From: Heterostelium album PN500
Lineage: Eukaryota; Evosea; Eumycetozoa; Acytosteliales; Acytosteliaceae
Direction: 5' to 3'
Assembly: GCF_000004825.1 (NCBI RefSeq)
Contig: NW_008805074.1
Location: 496,001-560,000, forward strand
Length of the DNA stretch: 64,000 bases
A program made the translations under genes and the position numbers. The notes beneath the pieces are model-generated. The model had not been told where the DNA came from. It searched no databases and saw only the letters and a program-made list of their open reading frames with translations. Below are positions 24,260 through 34,742 of the stretch, piece after piece. Within the stretch, counting starts at the first letter, position 1. The number at the start of each line of letters is the position of its first letter.

Positions 24260-24365
24260 AGGCAATTTTGCGCCACCCACACACACCACTTTAAAATAGA
24301 GTGGTAGCTTGTGCAACCCCCATTTGACGACGCGTCGATTGATTGAAGCATCGAACCAAAAAAAT
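24260..24365. other. GC-richer structured patch
   Basis: Within AT-rich DNA this 0.1 kb patch holds three things. There is a C/A-rich box, GCCACCCACACACACC (from 24272). There is an 8-bp hairpin with a 5-nt loop, ACCACTTT-AAAAT-AGAGTGGT (24285-24305). There is also the perfect 10-bp palindrome CGACGCGTCG (24328-24337). It resembles either a regulatory cluster (the CA-rich word suits a G-box-binding-factor site) or part of a small structured RNA. No known RNA family is recognised. Confidence 0.35.
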
Positions 24366-26040
24366 AAAGGATGCCAATGTGATGGCTTGGTGGTTTTTTT
24401 TTGAAATTTTTGTAAATTTATGAAAAAAAAAAAAAAAAACCTGTTCAATCTTTGAATTTTTCAAAGTTGGATTTTGATAGGCAGAGCTACCACCATTTTT
24501 GACAAAAACACAATTTAAATTAGGAAAATGTAAATGTTAGGTGTGTATATGGAGTGTGGGGGAAGTTTAGTTTGCAATAACACATCACAAGAAAAAAACA
24601 AAACAAACTGAAATAAAAAAGAAATTGAATGTTAAGCTTAACAAAAATAAAATAATAAAACACACTCCTCACACACATGTCATGGAAATATTGTTTGTTT
24701 ATCGATTTTAAGCCCAATCGCTGGACAAATTCAAACAAAAAAAACTTATGGGTAACCCTTGTACAAAGGTTGTTTTAGATACAAGAGATCCACCAATGAC
24801 TGTGCAACGGTCGAAATATGTGTGTTGACATCATGTCGATTGTGATATAAAAAAGTGTGTAGTACTAAGAGGTTGGTAGACAGGTGCACACAAAAGACAT
24901 AAACGGAGAAGTTATTTTATCTTGTTGATGGTGATGATTATCCTCCAGCCAAAAGATACAAAAATTGTGAGCACAAATGGAGTTTTGTTTAGTTTTGTTT
25001 GTTTTTTTTTTTGATTTGAAAGATCTTTGTTTTGAGGGACCGACGGTCCAAAATAAATTTGACCAACAAGCCCACACACAACGTTTTTATCAACAAACAA
25101 ATTAAAATAAAACAATAAAACAATAAAATAATAAGAGAAAGAGGAATGAATGGACACTCCACATAATAAAACATGAATATTTATATACTAAACTACTTGA
25201 CTTTTAGACAACATAGTAACCTATTGGTTATAAGAAATTCCAACGAGTGAATAAAGAGTCAGATGTAGAGATTATGATCAAATGGTAGTGAAATATTCTA
25301 CACCAAAACTTGAATAAAATAAAATAGATGAGATGATTGATGATTTGTTTGATTCTTTGTTTTGTTTAAAAAATAAAAGGTGGAGCATTTGTGATATAAT
25401 GTTGTTTTAACATCAAACACTTTCATACTTTGAATTTGTTTTGAAATCTGAAAATAAAAACTGATATGTTCGGTCTATCTTGATAATTAAATTTAATATA
25501 CAAATTATAAATATATATATTTAAATAAAAAAGTGGAAAATATGAATGGATTATTGTTTAATATTATTAGTTGGTTGTTGTTTTGGTTGGAATGTATGTC
25601 ATTTGACCGTTTTGAATACCAGAACGATCTTTTAAACAAACTATAATTTTTATATTCGATGAAATTTATAGATTTTTGTGGTTGGGAAAATAAATGGAGT
25701 CAAGAGTATATGAAAAAAAAAAAAGAACTAAACTATAGTTATAAGGGTAGCGTGACGGGTAGAATGGTGATAGTTGGGTGGTTGCCCATTGTTTTCGATC
25801 ATTTTGAGCATCGCAATTTCAGACATATAGAGAGGCATCTCTCGATCGGAAGAATTTGAGTTTGTTTTTTTTTTCTATTCGCAAAGATCTGATTGAAAGT
25901 TGTGGGGTGATTAACTTTTTTTTTTTTTTTTTTTTTCAATTTTTCAAACTAAATTCTATCTTTGCACAGTGATGATTCTCTATTTAGTTTCAGTTTAAAA
26001 ATAAATCACCAAAAAAAAACCTGAAACTCTCTTGGTTTAC

Positions 26041-26072
<32 letters not shown>

Positions 26073-26935
26073 GATTTGCTGGTTGGCTGTTGCCCTTTTG
26101 CAAAAAAAGAAAAAAAGAAAAAAAAAAACAAACAAAAGGAAATGAAAATATTTTTTAACTTTCAATCTTTTCCTGTCTGTCTGTGTGTCATAACTAATAT
26201 TTCTAATGATTGATAGTGTTTGTTTACTTTACAATTTGATGTGTTATTGCTTTCATATGATTTGAATTATATGATTGATATGAAATGTTTTTGAGATGAT
26301 AGAGTACTTTAAACCTGTTCTTAATATAATACCTGAATTATTGTTTGATTCTCTGAAACAAATCAGAATCCAATCCAAATGAAAATCTATTTCTCTATAT
26401 CTGTACTATTCTGTGTTGCTATTTTTTTTTCCAAAAAAAAATAAAAATAAAAAAAAGTCAAAACAAATTTGATTGTGGTCAAAGTTTGACCAATGTTCTA
26501 GAAATTAAACTATACCGATCTAAACTGATCAACTATGTGAAAATGATTAGTTAAATATAATATATAAATAATCTAGAATATGCGAATATAATAGAACTAA
26601 TTGAAAGGTAATGAAAAAAAAGTACAACAACTGATGGTTGAACAAATTTGTTGACAACGATAGAGGAGGGAGGAGAGTCTGATTTCTTTCTTTCTTTTTT
26701 TCTTTTTTTTAAATGTGAAAAAAATATATGATTTCTGACAGGTGATGCGATGATAGGTACTTACATGTATGAATATTTAGTGTTTTTAGAAGTGTGCAGT
26801 TTTGGAATCAAATAGAAAAGATGTACTCTTGAAACACAAAGTCAGGGTAATTTGTCAGGAGTGTGGATTCACACACACATAAACACGCGTACCCACTCGC
26901 TATTGATAACTTGGTAAATGTCAGGCGATCAATCC

Positions 26936-26954
26936 AATAGTTTGTCAAACTATT
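26936..26954. repeat. Perfect 19-bp palindrome
   Basis: AATAGTTTG-T-CAAACTATT: two perfect 9-bp arms around a single base. It lies in the gene-free region between the Myb regulator and ZNF277. It could be a binding site for a dimeric transcription factor; no known site is matched. Confidence 0.5.
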
Positions 26955-28667
26955 TCACATGCAAGAGTTGGGGGAATGCATGATGTTGTTGGTTCAGTGG
27001 GGTAAATATTAAAAATGTTTTTGGTGCAACTGGGTGGTTTTTGTTTGTTGTTGTTTTGTTGTTGGTTTGTTTATGTTCTGTTGTTCTCAAAAAAATAGAC
27101 CACAAACCAATTCATCGAACACACACTACGTCCGATCCTTTCGAATCAATCGAAACCTAAAAACAAAGGGCTATCACATCTATTTACCCTCCTTTCTTGT
27201 GAGGTCTGATATTTAGTTACTGGGAAAATTCTTTTTTGATATGGACATGAACCAAACAAACTAATTTATTGACCTAAAAATATTAAACTGTGTGTGAGTA
27301 GCAATTTTTTTTTTTTTTTTTTTATTTTATCAATCATGTCAAAATATTGGTGACCTTAAACAATTTTTTTTTGATGGTAATCCATACTTTTTTTATTAAA
27401 AACTAAAAAAAAAAATAATCGTCAACACTTTTTTTTTTTGTCAAAACCATCCATAATTATAATTAGTCTTTTTTTTTTTTTTTCTATTTTTTGCAAACTT
27501 TTGACCAAATGATCATCATGGTTCTATTGGTGTTTGTTTAAATCTTGTGAGTCATTTATTTTTTGTTTCCCCTAAGACATCATTCATCGAATGGAATATT
27601 CGGTGAATAATGAAAGGAAAAACAAATTTTTGTAATTTGGTGGGTGTGGTTAGAGAGACTTTACTATCCTCAAAATTAATGCCAAACTATGCTGCATGTT
27701 AATGATAATATAATTAACAATTCATTTAATAAAACTAATTTTTTTTTCTCTATACAAACCAAAGGGCATTTTTTGGGTGGTGGTTGAAAAAAAGACCACC
27801 CACAATTTATTTTAATTAATTTTTCTACTGACCAGCCGGCTTTTGAAAGGTGTTTTTTTTAATTTTTTTATTATTAACACCATAGATCTAAGAGATTACA
27901 AACAATTTGATTTAGTTTAATGGGGGGTTTGATTGTCGACCAAAAGTTCAATTCATTGGATTTTGATTACATGATAGCAATCATAATATTATCACAACGA
28001 TAAAGCAGCAAAGTTTCTTTCTGTGGAAGCTGGTCCAAAAAGATGAACATCAATCAAGTTTATTTTTTTTGGATAGTAACTTATCATTTAGATATGTTTG
28101 CCAACCTTACTTTTGGGTAAACTTGATAAATGAATCAATCTGATACCATTCACAAATTTGTGTTACTAGTAATACAAGCTTTGCAAAACTCAAACTCACC
28201 ATCAGGAAGTACACTACGGCTTTAAAATAAGAATAAATATCTATATGATTTGATCAATCAATCATTAGTTTTGTCCATTATTATTATGCTTCGAAAAAGA
28301 TTACTATTTTTGGAAATTCTCATTCAAATCAAACAAACAACAACATTATAAATTGTGTATCATTGTGATATGGTGGGTTAAAGATTAATGGGTGTGTGTT
28401 TCTGTTTCTTCAAAGAAAACCAGAGATGCACTGCACTACTCAGATTTGCGACATACACTCACACACATTTCAGATTTCCTTCCTCATCGGTGTTTAGAAA
28501 AACTTTGTATTTATTGGTTTTAGATCTAGATTTTCTTTTTTTATAAATAGATATCTGTGTGGATTGGGTTGATTTGGTTTGTTGTTGTTCTCTTTTTTCT
28601 TATTACAATACATTATGGTTGTTTATTGTCTTATTGTTTTGCTTCTTTTTTTCTTTTAAATTGATGG

Positions 28668-30267
28668 TTATATACGCACATTGCAACTTGCGAGCTTCTC
28701 CATTATCTCCTCTCGTTCATGTTTAAGTTCGTCAATCAGTTCATCTCTGTATTTGTGTTCCGATTGTTCATAGTCGAGATCTTCGCTTTCATCAAAGTCT
28801 TCGAACGATCGCAAAAGACTATCATTTTCGTAAGTTGGTAAAAGGTATTGGGCATCGCGCCATACATCCAATTGGCGATCGACCTTGTGATGACCTTCAT
28901 CCTTTTGATGTTCTTCCAACAGTTTATCACTTTCAAACTTTGTACCACAACAACAACAGGTCTTTTCATATTGATGTCTACGAATAAAGTTTATCATTTT
29001 AACGCTTTCATAATAATCAATATCTATACATTTTTTAAAAAAAAAAGAAATAAAATCAATAGATTTGATTTAGTAGTTTAGTATTAATAATTATTTGTTT
29101 TTTTTTGTTTCTAAAGTATTATAAACAAACTTACTCCATTCTTTTCTTATATTGTGGAAATCAAATTTATGTGTTGTAGTCATATGGTCGAATGCTACTT
29201 GTGAATCGTCGAATTGCGATGGACAAAATAAACAAACTACTGTATCTTCTTGTTCATCATCATCATTTTCTGTCCAATCATCCCATTGTGAACTAAATAT
29301 TATTAAAAAGTAGTTAAATTGATTAGTAAGGATATGAATATTACTATTATAATTAAAAAAGGTTAGTTTTAACATACGAAACATGTTGTCCTTTTGATTC
29401 AGTTTCTACTTGTTTTAATATATCAATGTTATTGGTGACTGGTTCGACGGTGGTATCTTCTTCGTCTTCCTTTTTGATTTGCTCCCAGTTCTTTCCGGCC
29501 TCCAAATAGTTCAAGAGGTAGAAACGATCGTAGATGTTGTTCTGTGGGTTGAGACGCATGTGTTTCTTCTTTTTCATGTGTTGCTTCATTACGATGGAAC
29601 TCTTGAAAATCTTCTCACAAAACAAACATTGATTGGCATCGAACTTCTCTCTGAGAATCTCTAGCATCTCGTTGATATTCACCAAATTGTCTGGCAAACC
29701 AACGTTGAAGTTGTGTTGTTCAAAGAGATGGCTGGACACCGCAGATCTATCGCCACGGAACTCCGTAGGACACATTGGGCAGATCGATTCAAAGTTGGGA
29801 TCGGAACGCTCGTGATGCTGCTGATCCAGGACAAACGCCAGACGCTCGGTCTGCAGGTTTCTGCGGAGTGCTTGGTCCTCGGGAACGATGTCAGAAAGCA
29901 GGTAGTAGCTGGTTGGCTCGGCATCCGGTCCGTCGGATTGCGCTTGAATCATCGAGGTGTAGGTGGTCAGCGGTTTGTCGGCCATCAGCTTTCTCCAGTG
30001 ACCGAGATACGCCGAGAGATTCGCAATGTGATTGACTTCGCCAATGACAATCTTGTGTGAGTTAAACAGATGTTCCAAAATCGGTCGACTCTCATACTCG
30101 ACGTGTTCACACATCAAACATGGATACTCAAAAGGTTTCACCTGTGGTTCGTCGAATGAGAAACTGAGTGGATGTGCCAAAGGTTGAACTGATGGCCAAG
30201 ACTTTCCAGCAGCAGCACGACCATTATCATTATTATTTATATCTGGACTAATAATTTCTGTGCTCAT
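28668..30267 (-). CDS. C2H2 zinc-finger protein, ZNF277 family
   Basis: Predicted 467-aa protein from exons 30267-29378, 29292-29135 and 29023-28668. Five C2H2-type fingers are visible, starting CLMCEHVEYES, CPMCPTEFRGD, CLFCEKIFKSS, CLFCPSQFDDS and CCCCGTKFESD, with their paired His residues (such as HMKKKKH and HQKDEGH). The segment NIDYYESVKMINFIRR, created by joining exons 2 and 3, matches the conserved LNFYQQVKLVNFIRR of animal ZNF277 and fixes the acceptor at 29024-29025. The acidic tail (DFDESEDLDYEQ) and length also fit. ZNF277 is reported to bind ribosomal protein uS5 (RPS2) and has been linked to Polycomb complexes in animals, so a role near ribosome assembly or chromatin is likely but inferred. 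Confidence 0.87.
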
Positions 30268-30794
30268 TGTTGTTTGTTGTTCTTTTAAAAATATCTATAT
30301 CTGTATGTTTTAATAATATCTATATCTTATATCTATATCTGTAATAATAATAATAAAAATTGAAATAAAACGAAAATAATCAAAAATGAAAATTTTAATT
30401 TAAAAATGATTAGAAATAATAAAGATATAAAAATAATTACGAGTTTTTCGTTTTTTTTTTTTTGTTTTATTTTTAATATTTAATTTTTATGTGTGTGGTT
30501 TTAGAGGCTTGTCATATGATTTTGTGACGAACTTCGACACACGCACACTCACCAATCAAATTCACAACCAAATAAACACACATTTTACGTAATTGCGTTG
30601 AATTTAATTTAGATCAGACAAACACACACACACACACACATCTTAAAATATATTATATTTATTTATCTAATAACATTTGCAATGATATAAAATCTAAAAG
30701 AAGAAAATATTTAGTTTAGTTTAGTTTTAGTTTAGTTTAGTTTTTATTTTAGTTAGTTAGTCAGTTAGCAGTTTGGTATTTGGTTGAAAACAAC
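30268..30794. other. Divergent promoter region
   Basis: About 0.5 kb between ZNF277 (-) and the dynamin-like gene (+). It has repeated ATATCTATATCT words near 30290-30340, a short CA run near 30620-30640, and a TTTAGTTTAGTTTTAG run just before the dynamin-like start. No gene was seen. Confidence 0.45.
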
Positions 30795-31185
30795 ATGTTG
30801 TCAAGATACAATTCGAGTAGTTGTTGTAACAGTGGTATATTATGTAGTTTATTATTACAACAGGAGTTGCAATTGTTTCAACAACATAAAAGGTTACATC
30901 AACAACAGCAACAACAGTTGAGTTTTAGTAGTGGTAATAAGAATAAAAAGAATGTTGTTGCTGCTGGAAGCGATGAAAAAGAGTTGAATCAAGCTTTGAA
31001 GGAACATCATGACTATAAAGAGTTTAGATATACACTCAAGAAATCCAAACAATTCAATATCAATCGAAGTGTAAAAGAGCAAATGGGATTACAAGACAAT
31101 CAGACGCTATCAAAAGATGAATTACATGAGAAATTTCTACAACGTTTAAATAAAAAACATCCAAAAGAATCATCACATCAACATC

Positions 31186-31217
<32 letters not shown>

Positions 31218-33751
31218 AAACAAGAATTACAATTACAACCTAATCAACAACAAAAACAAGAACAACAACAAATGCTATTACAACAACAAATATCACAACA
31301 ACCGGAATTGGTTGAATCGAGATCGACCGACGTCATCGAGTATCTCTATAAGCTGTTGAATTTCAATGAGTATCCCAGTTTCGGAACGGTTGCGTTCATC
31401 GGGCTGGAAGGATCGGACAAAGGCACTATCATAGATGGTCTGCTCGGCTTTGAGTTGCTCGGTCGCAAACCAAAGTGGCGCTCGATCTCCATCCAGTGTG
31501 TGCGCACGCGCGGTGAATCCTATTTCGAGTTTGCAGACGGTGGCTGGGGCAACTCTGGCCGGATCTACGAGCTCGCCACGCTACGCCGGAAAATCGATGA
31601 GAAACTGGCGGTCTCCACGCCAAAGGAGTTGCTCAGCGATTCACCCCTCGAGATTGTTGTAGCGGGCCCGCACATGCACAATATCCGACTGATCGATTTC
31701 CCGTCATTCCGCACAGCCGCCGACTACCGCGAGTCTGGCCAACTCATTCGCAACTCGATCATCAGTACGATGACACTGCAGGTGCCCTACGAACACCAGA
31801 TAATAGCACTCTGTATGGAGCCGGTTGGCGCGCCATCCGAGATCGATCACCACACCACACTCAATCTCGATCCACACGGCATCTCGACATTCGGAGTGGT
31901 AACCAAACTCGATAAATTCTACCTTTCACCGGCCAATACAACGGAGCTTCTCTCCAACAAGAAGATTCAATTGCCAAACGGTTGGGTTGGATTCCGTGGT
32001 TTGAAGTCCACAGAGTTGGGTTTGCCACTCGATCTCAACACCCTCAACCAAGAGGTGAAGAAAGAGATACAAACTCTCTACAACTGTACAGTTACATCCG
32101 GACCAAAAGATATGTGGAATAAGATATTCAAGGTAAGTACTACATATATGTAATGATAATAGAGTAACAACAACAACTTATTAATTAACCAATTTCGAAA
32201 ATATTCTATTTAGATTTATTTAAAGAAAAATAGAGATAGTATTTTAAGTTTGATACAAAATAGTCTTAGACAGTTACATAAGAGAACTTTGAATGTTTTG
32301 GCGTTGAGTAGTGAGAGTACGGGTGTTTCAATCAATAGACTCAGTCAGAACCAATCGCTATTCTTTAAAGCTTTGACACATCCCAATTCGGTAGAGTCGA
32401 TCGCGATGAATATCTTTATAAAGAAGAATCTGGAACAAGAGATATTCAAGGTGTTGGAAGAAGCAATGACAGAGCAATTCAAAGTGAAAACAACAGCAAC
32501 AACAACAACAGAACAACAACATTCTAAAGATAAAGAGAGAGATAAAGATAGTAATAGTAGTACAGCAATGAAAGATAAAGAAACATCACATATAAAGAGA
32601 TACAATGAAACCGACTATCTCAAGCGTTTTGAAGATCTAACTGGATTCCTTTCACATCCCGTTCCGATAAAGATAGCAAGCGCCGTACATCCAATCGATT
32701 ACTCTCACTACGGACAGGAATGGCTGCAATTGATTCGCTCGCCAGGCATCACAAACGAGTCGCATCTCTTTGACCATCTACATCACCAAACCAGTGGATT
32801 GAAATCAAGTTATCAACTCTGGCCAGAATCAACAACAGAAATACTATCATCATCAACAATAAAGAAAGGAAGTGGTACTGGTAATAGTAGTAATAGTAGT
32901 AGTAGTAGTAATAGTAATAATAGTACAAGTAGTAATAGTAATAATAATATTAGACAAACAGAATTTGAAAGATGGAATGCAAATTATAGAAAGGTAGTAT
33001 CACGACTCATAAAGAGTAAGTGGTATAAGCAGGTACCACGTATCGTCTCACAGGGTGTCAATCGTTTCTTTAGCATGGGAGTGGCACCCAACTGTGCAAA
33101 CTATATAGAACGATACTTTATCAACGAACACTCTCAGCAGATCTCAAACAACATCGATACCAGCATCTTTATGCATCAGATCTACAAAGAGCAGACACCA
33201 TCCATCACCTACGAAGAGTTTAGAGTTGTACTCAAAGACATCCTACCAAACAACAAAGATCAAAAGAAATTAATACCATTATCAAGTAAGTTACTTAGTT
33301 AGTTGGTTTAAAACTTTTTATTTAGTAATATTAACATTTTCTAAAATTAATATTAGATGAATGGACAAATATATATTTAAGAGCAGTTTCGATTAGAATT
33401 GCTAATGATATATATAGGTGTGCATTACATAATGTAAGTTTTATTATTATTATTATTATTATTATCACACAAACGTTAGTAGATGTATGTATTAATTATA
33501 AATTGTTTTGTTTATTATAATCAAAGCTTATAATACCAAATATAGTTCAAACAAATCATTCGATGTTAAAATTCTCGAGTGAGTCGATTCGTTCACAGTT
33601 GGTTGCGTTGGAGAACATTGTCATTCCAAAGGAAGACGCAGTAGAGAACATCAAAGAGATATGTGGATTCGATCAATTAAAATCAGATTCATTATTACCA
33701 AAGATATCAGATGCAATCTCAAAATCCGATAACAACAGCAATCAAAAATAA
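30795..33751 (+). CDS. Dynamin-like GTPase, ARC5/Dlp-type, altered P-loop
   Basis: Predicted 903-aa protein from exons 30795-32132, 32214-33285, 33357-33433 and 33527-33751. After a Gln-rich N terminus comes a dynamin GTPase-like domain. The P-loop region reads GLEGSDKGTIIDGLLGFELL (from about residue 203), where canonical dynamins have GxxSSGKSS: the Lys is kept but the usual GKS is not. LLGFE matches the LMGFQ of the ARC5/DRP5 clade. The switch-2 region is IRLIDFPSF and the G4 region is ISTFGVVTKLDKF, a good TKLD match. The middle and GED-like parts follow, with an Asn/Ser/Lys-rich insert in exon 2. Dictyostelium has such proteins (DlpA, DlpB, DlpC), and DlpA and DlpB were linked to cytokinesis. 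GTP binding may be weak or lost. Which Dlp it corresponds to is not resolved. Confidence 0.78.
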
Positions 33752-33976
33752 ACAAACAACATCGCATAAACAAAACATAACATAACAAAACATAATTACA
33801 GGTAATAATATTACAATTATATATATTTCGAAGAAATTTTTGAAATTTTTTTGAATTCGCTGACCCGCCAAAAACTAAACATATTTGAACTTTTTTTTTT
33901 TTTTAATGTTAGTTTCATTTATTTTATTTTTTTACATTTTTAAAACATAATAATAGATATATAGTCACAGATAATA

Positions 33977-34503
33977 ATGGCAGAATATTTTTTTATACAA
34001 AGAGTACAAAGAGGTACATTCTATACAAACTATCAAAATTGCAAAGCTGGAGGTGAACATATCGATCGTATGTTGATGATAGAGAGAATCGAGAAAAAGA
34101 CACCAAACTCTCTGCAATTCACTATTCCCATCTTGCAAGATGGAACTTCAAACGAACAGATGATGCCATTCAACGCAGAGGCCAAGCATGATTTATTACA
34201 GAGTGTTACAGAGGGTGACATTGCAGAGCTAAATCTCCATCTGACCCCCGATGGTAAATTAACTGTTGCAGGTTTAAAGAATTTCAAAGATAAATTCAGT
34301 ATGTATTACTATTATCATTATCACTATCATTATAAATTCTAATTTTGTAACTCTTTAAAGATTTGGAACAATATCATACTGTTATGCCACTTGCTGAGAC
34401 CGATTCAACACTATTCCCAAACTATGATATGGTCTCTTTGTACAACGAACAAAAGAAACAACAGCAACAACAACAACAGCAACAGGGTGGAGATGATTCA
34501 TAA
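33977..34503 (+). CDS. Small conserved-looking protein, function unknown
   Basis: Predicted 154-aa protein from exons 33977-34298 and 34361-34503 (phase 1 intron). It starts MAEYFFIQRVQRGTFYTNYQ and has a compact, well-mixed globular body, including the segments MLMIERIEKKTPNSLQFTIP and LNLHLTPDGKLTVAGLKNFK. It ends in a Gln run and GGDDS. There is no signal peptide or membrane segment. The body does not look like low-complexity filler, so it is probably a real folded cytosolic or nuclear protein, but I do not recognise the family. It is transcribed in the same direction as the dynamin-like gene, with about 0.2 kb between them. Confidence 0.68.
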
Positions 34504-34742
34504 ATTTAATAGCTTAATATAAAATATAAATAAAATTTGTAAATTTTTTTTTTAAAATCCAAAAAAACTGCTGTGTGATCGATCAACGAAAACACACAAC
34601 AAGTTATTTCATTTCATTTTCTTATAATTTTCTTTGTTTAGTAATTTAAACTAGTTTAGTTTATTTATAAATTTTAAATAGCTGTGATAATGATTTAAAC
34701 ATTTATTTATTCTATTTATAATAATTTAGCAATTACAAAAGT

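Larger units (their letters stand above)
19205..28667. other. 9.4 kb gene-free region
   Basis: This is the longest stretch without a recognisable gene in the window. Open frames here are short, lack homology I can recognise, and are rich in simple sequence (poly-T at 26044-26072, TG/CA runs, TTG repeats). It lies upstream of the Myb regulator (-) and downstream of ZNF277 (also -), so it most likely holds the regulator's promoter, enhancers and perhaps untranslated exons. Within it are GT-rich boxes (23122-23141), a C/A-rich box (24272-24290), a 19-bp direct repeat around a GC palindrome (21927-22032), a structured patch (24260-24365) and a 19-bp palindrome (26936-26954). A GC-richer patch near 25745-25860 contains the small hairpin GAGAG-GCAT-CTCTC and is followed by a T9 run; a short RNA gene there is possible but unproven. 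Confidence 0.6.

Noticed and set aside
24330-24360. GGTTCGATGC on the minus strand, resembling a tRNA T-loop
   Set aside because: No acceptor stem, anticodon arm or A box can be built upstream of it.
24182-24448. 88-codon open frame on the minus strand in the gene desert
   Set aside because: Phe-rich start from a poly-A tract, no family resemblance, and it overlaps the structured patch; no splice sites that extend it sensibly.
24740-24760. TTACCCATAAG on the minus strand, like the DUSE of dictyostelid small-RNA genes
   Set aside because: No snRNA, class I RNA or other known RNA body follows at the expected distance.
19205-28667. Retroelement or other large transposon in the gene desert
   Set aside because: No reverse transcriptase, integrase, transposase or long terminal repeats can be seen in any frame.
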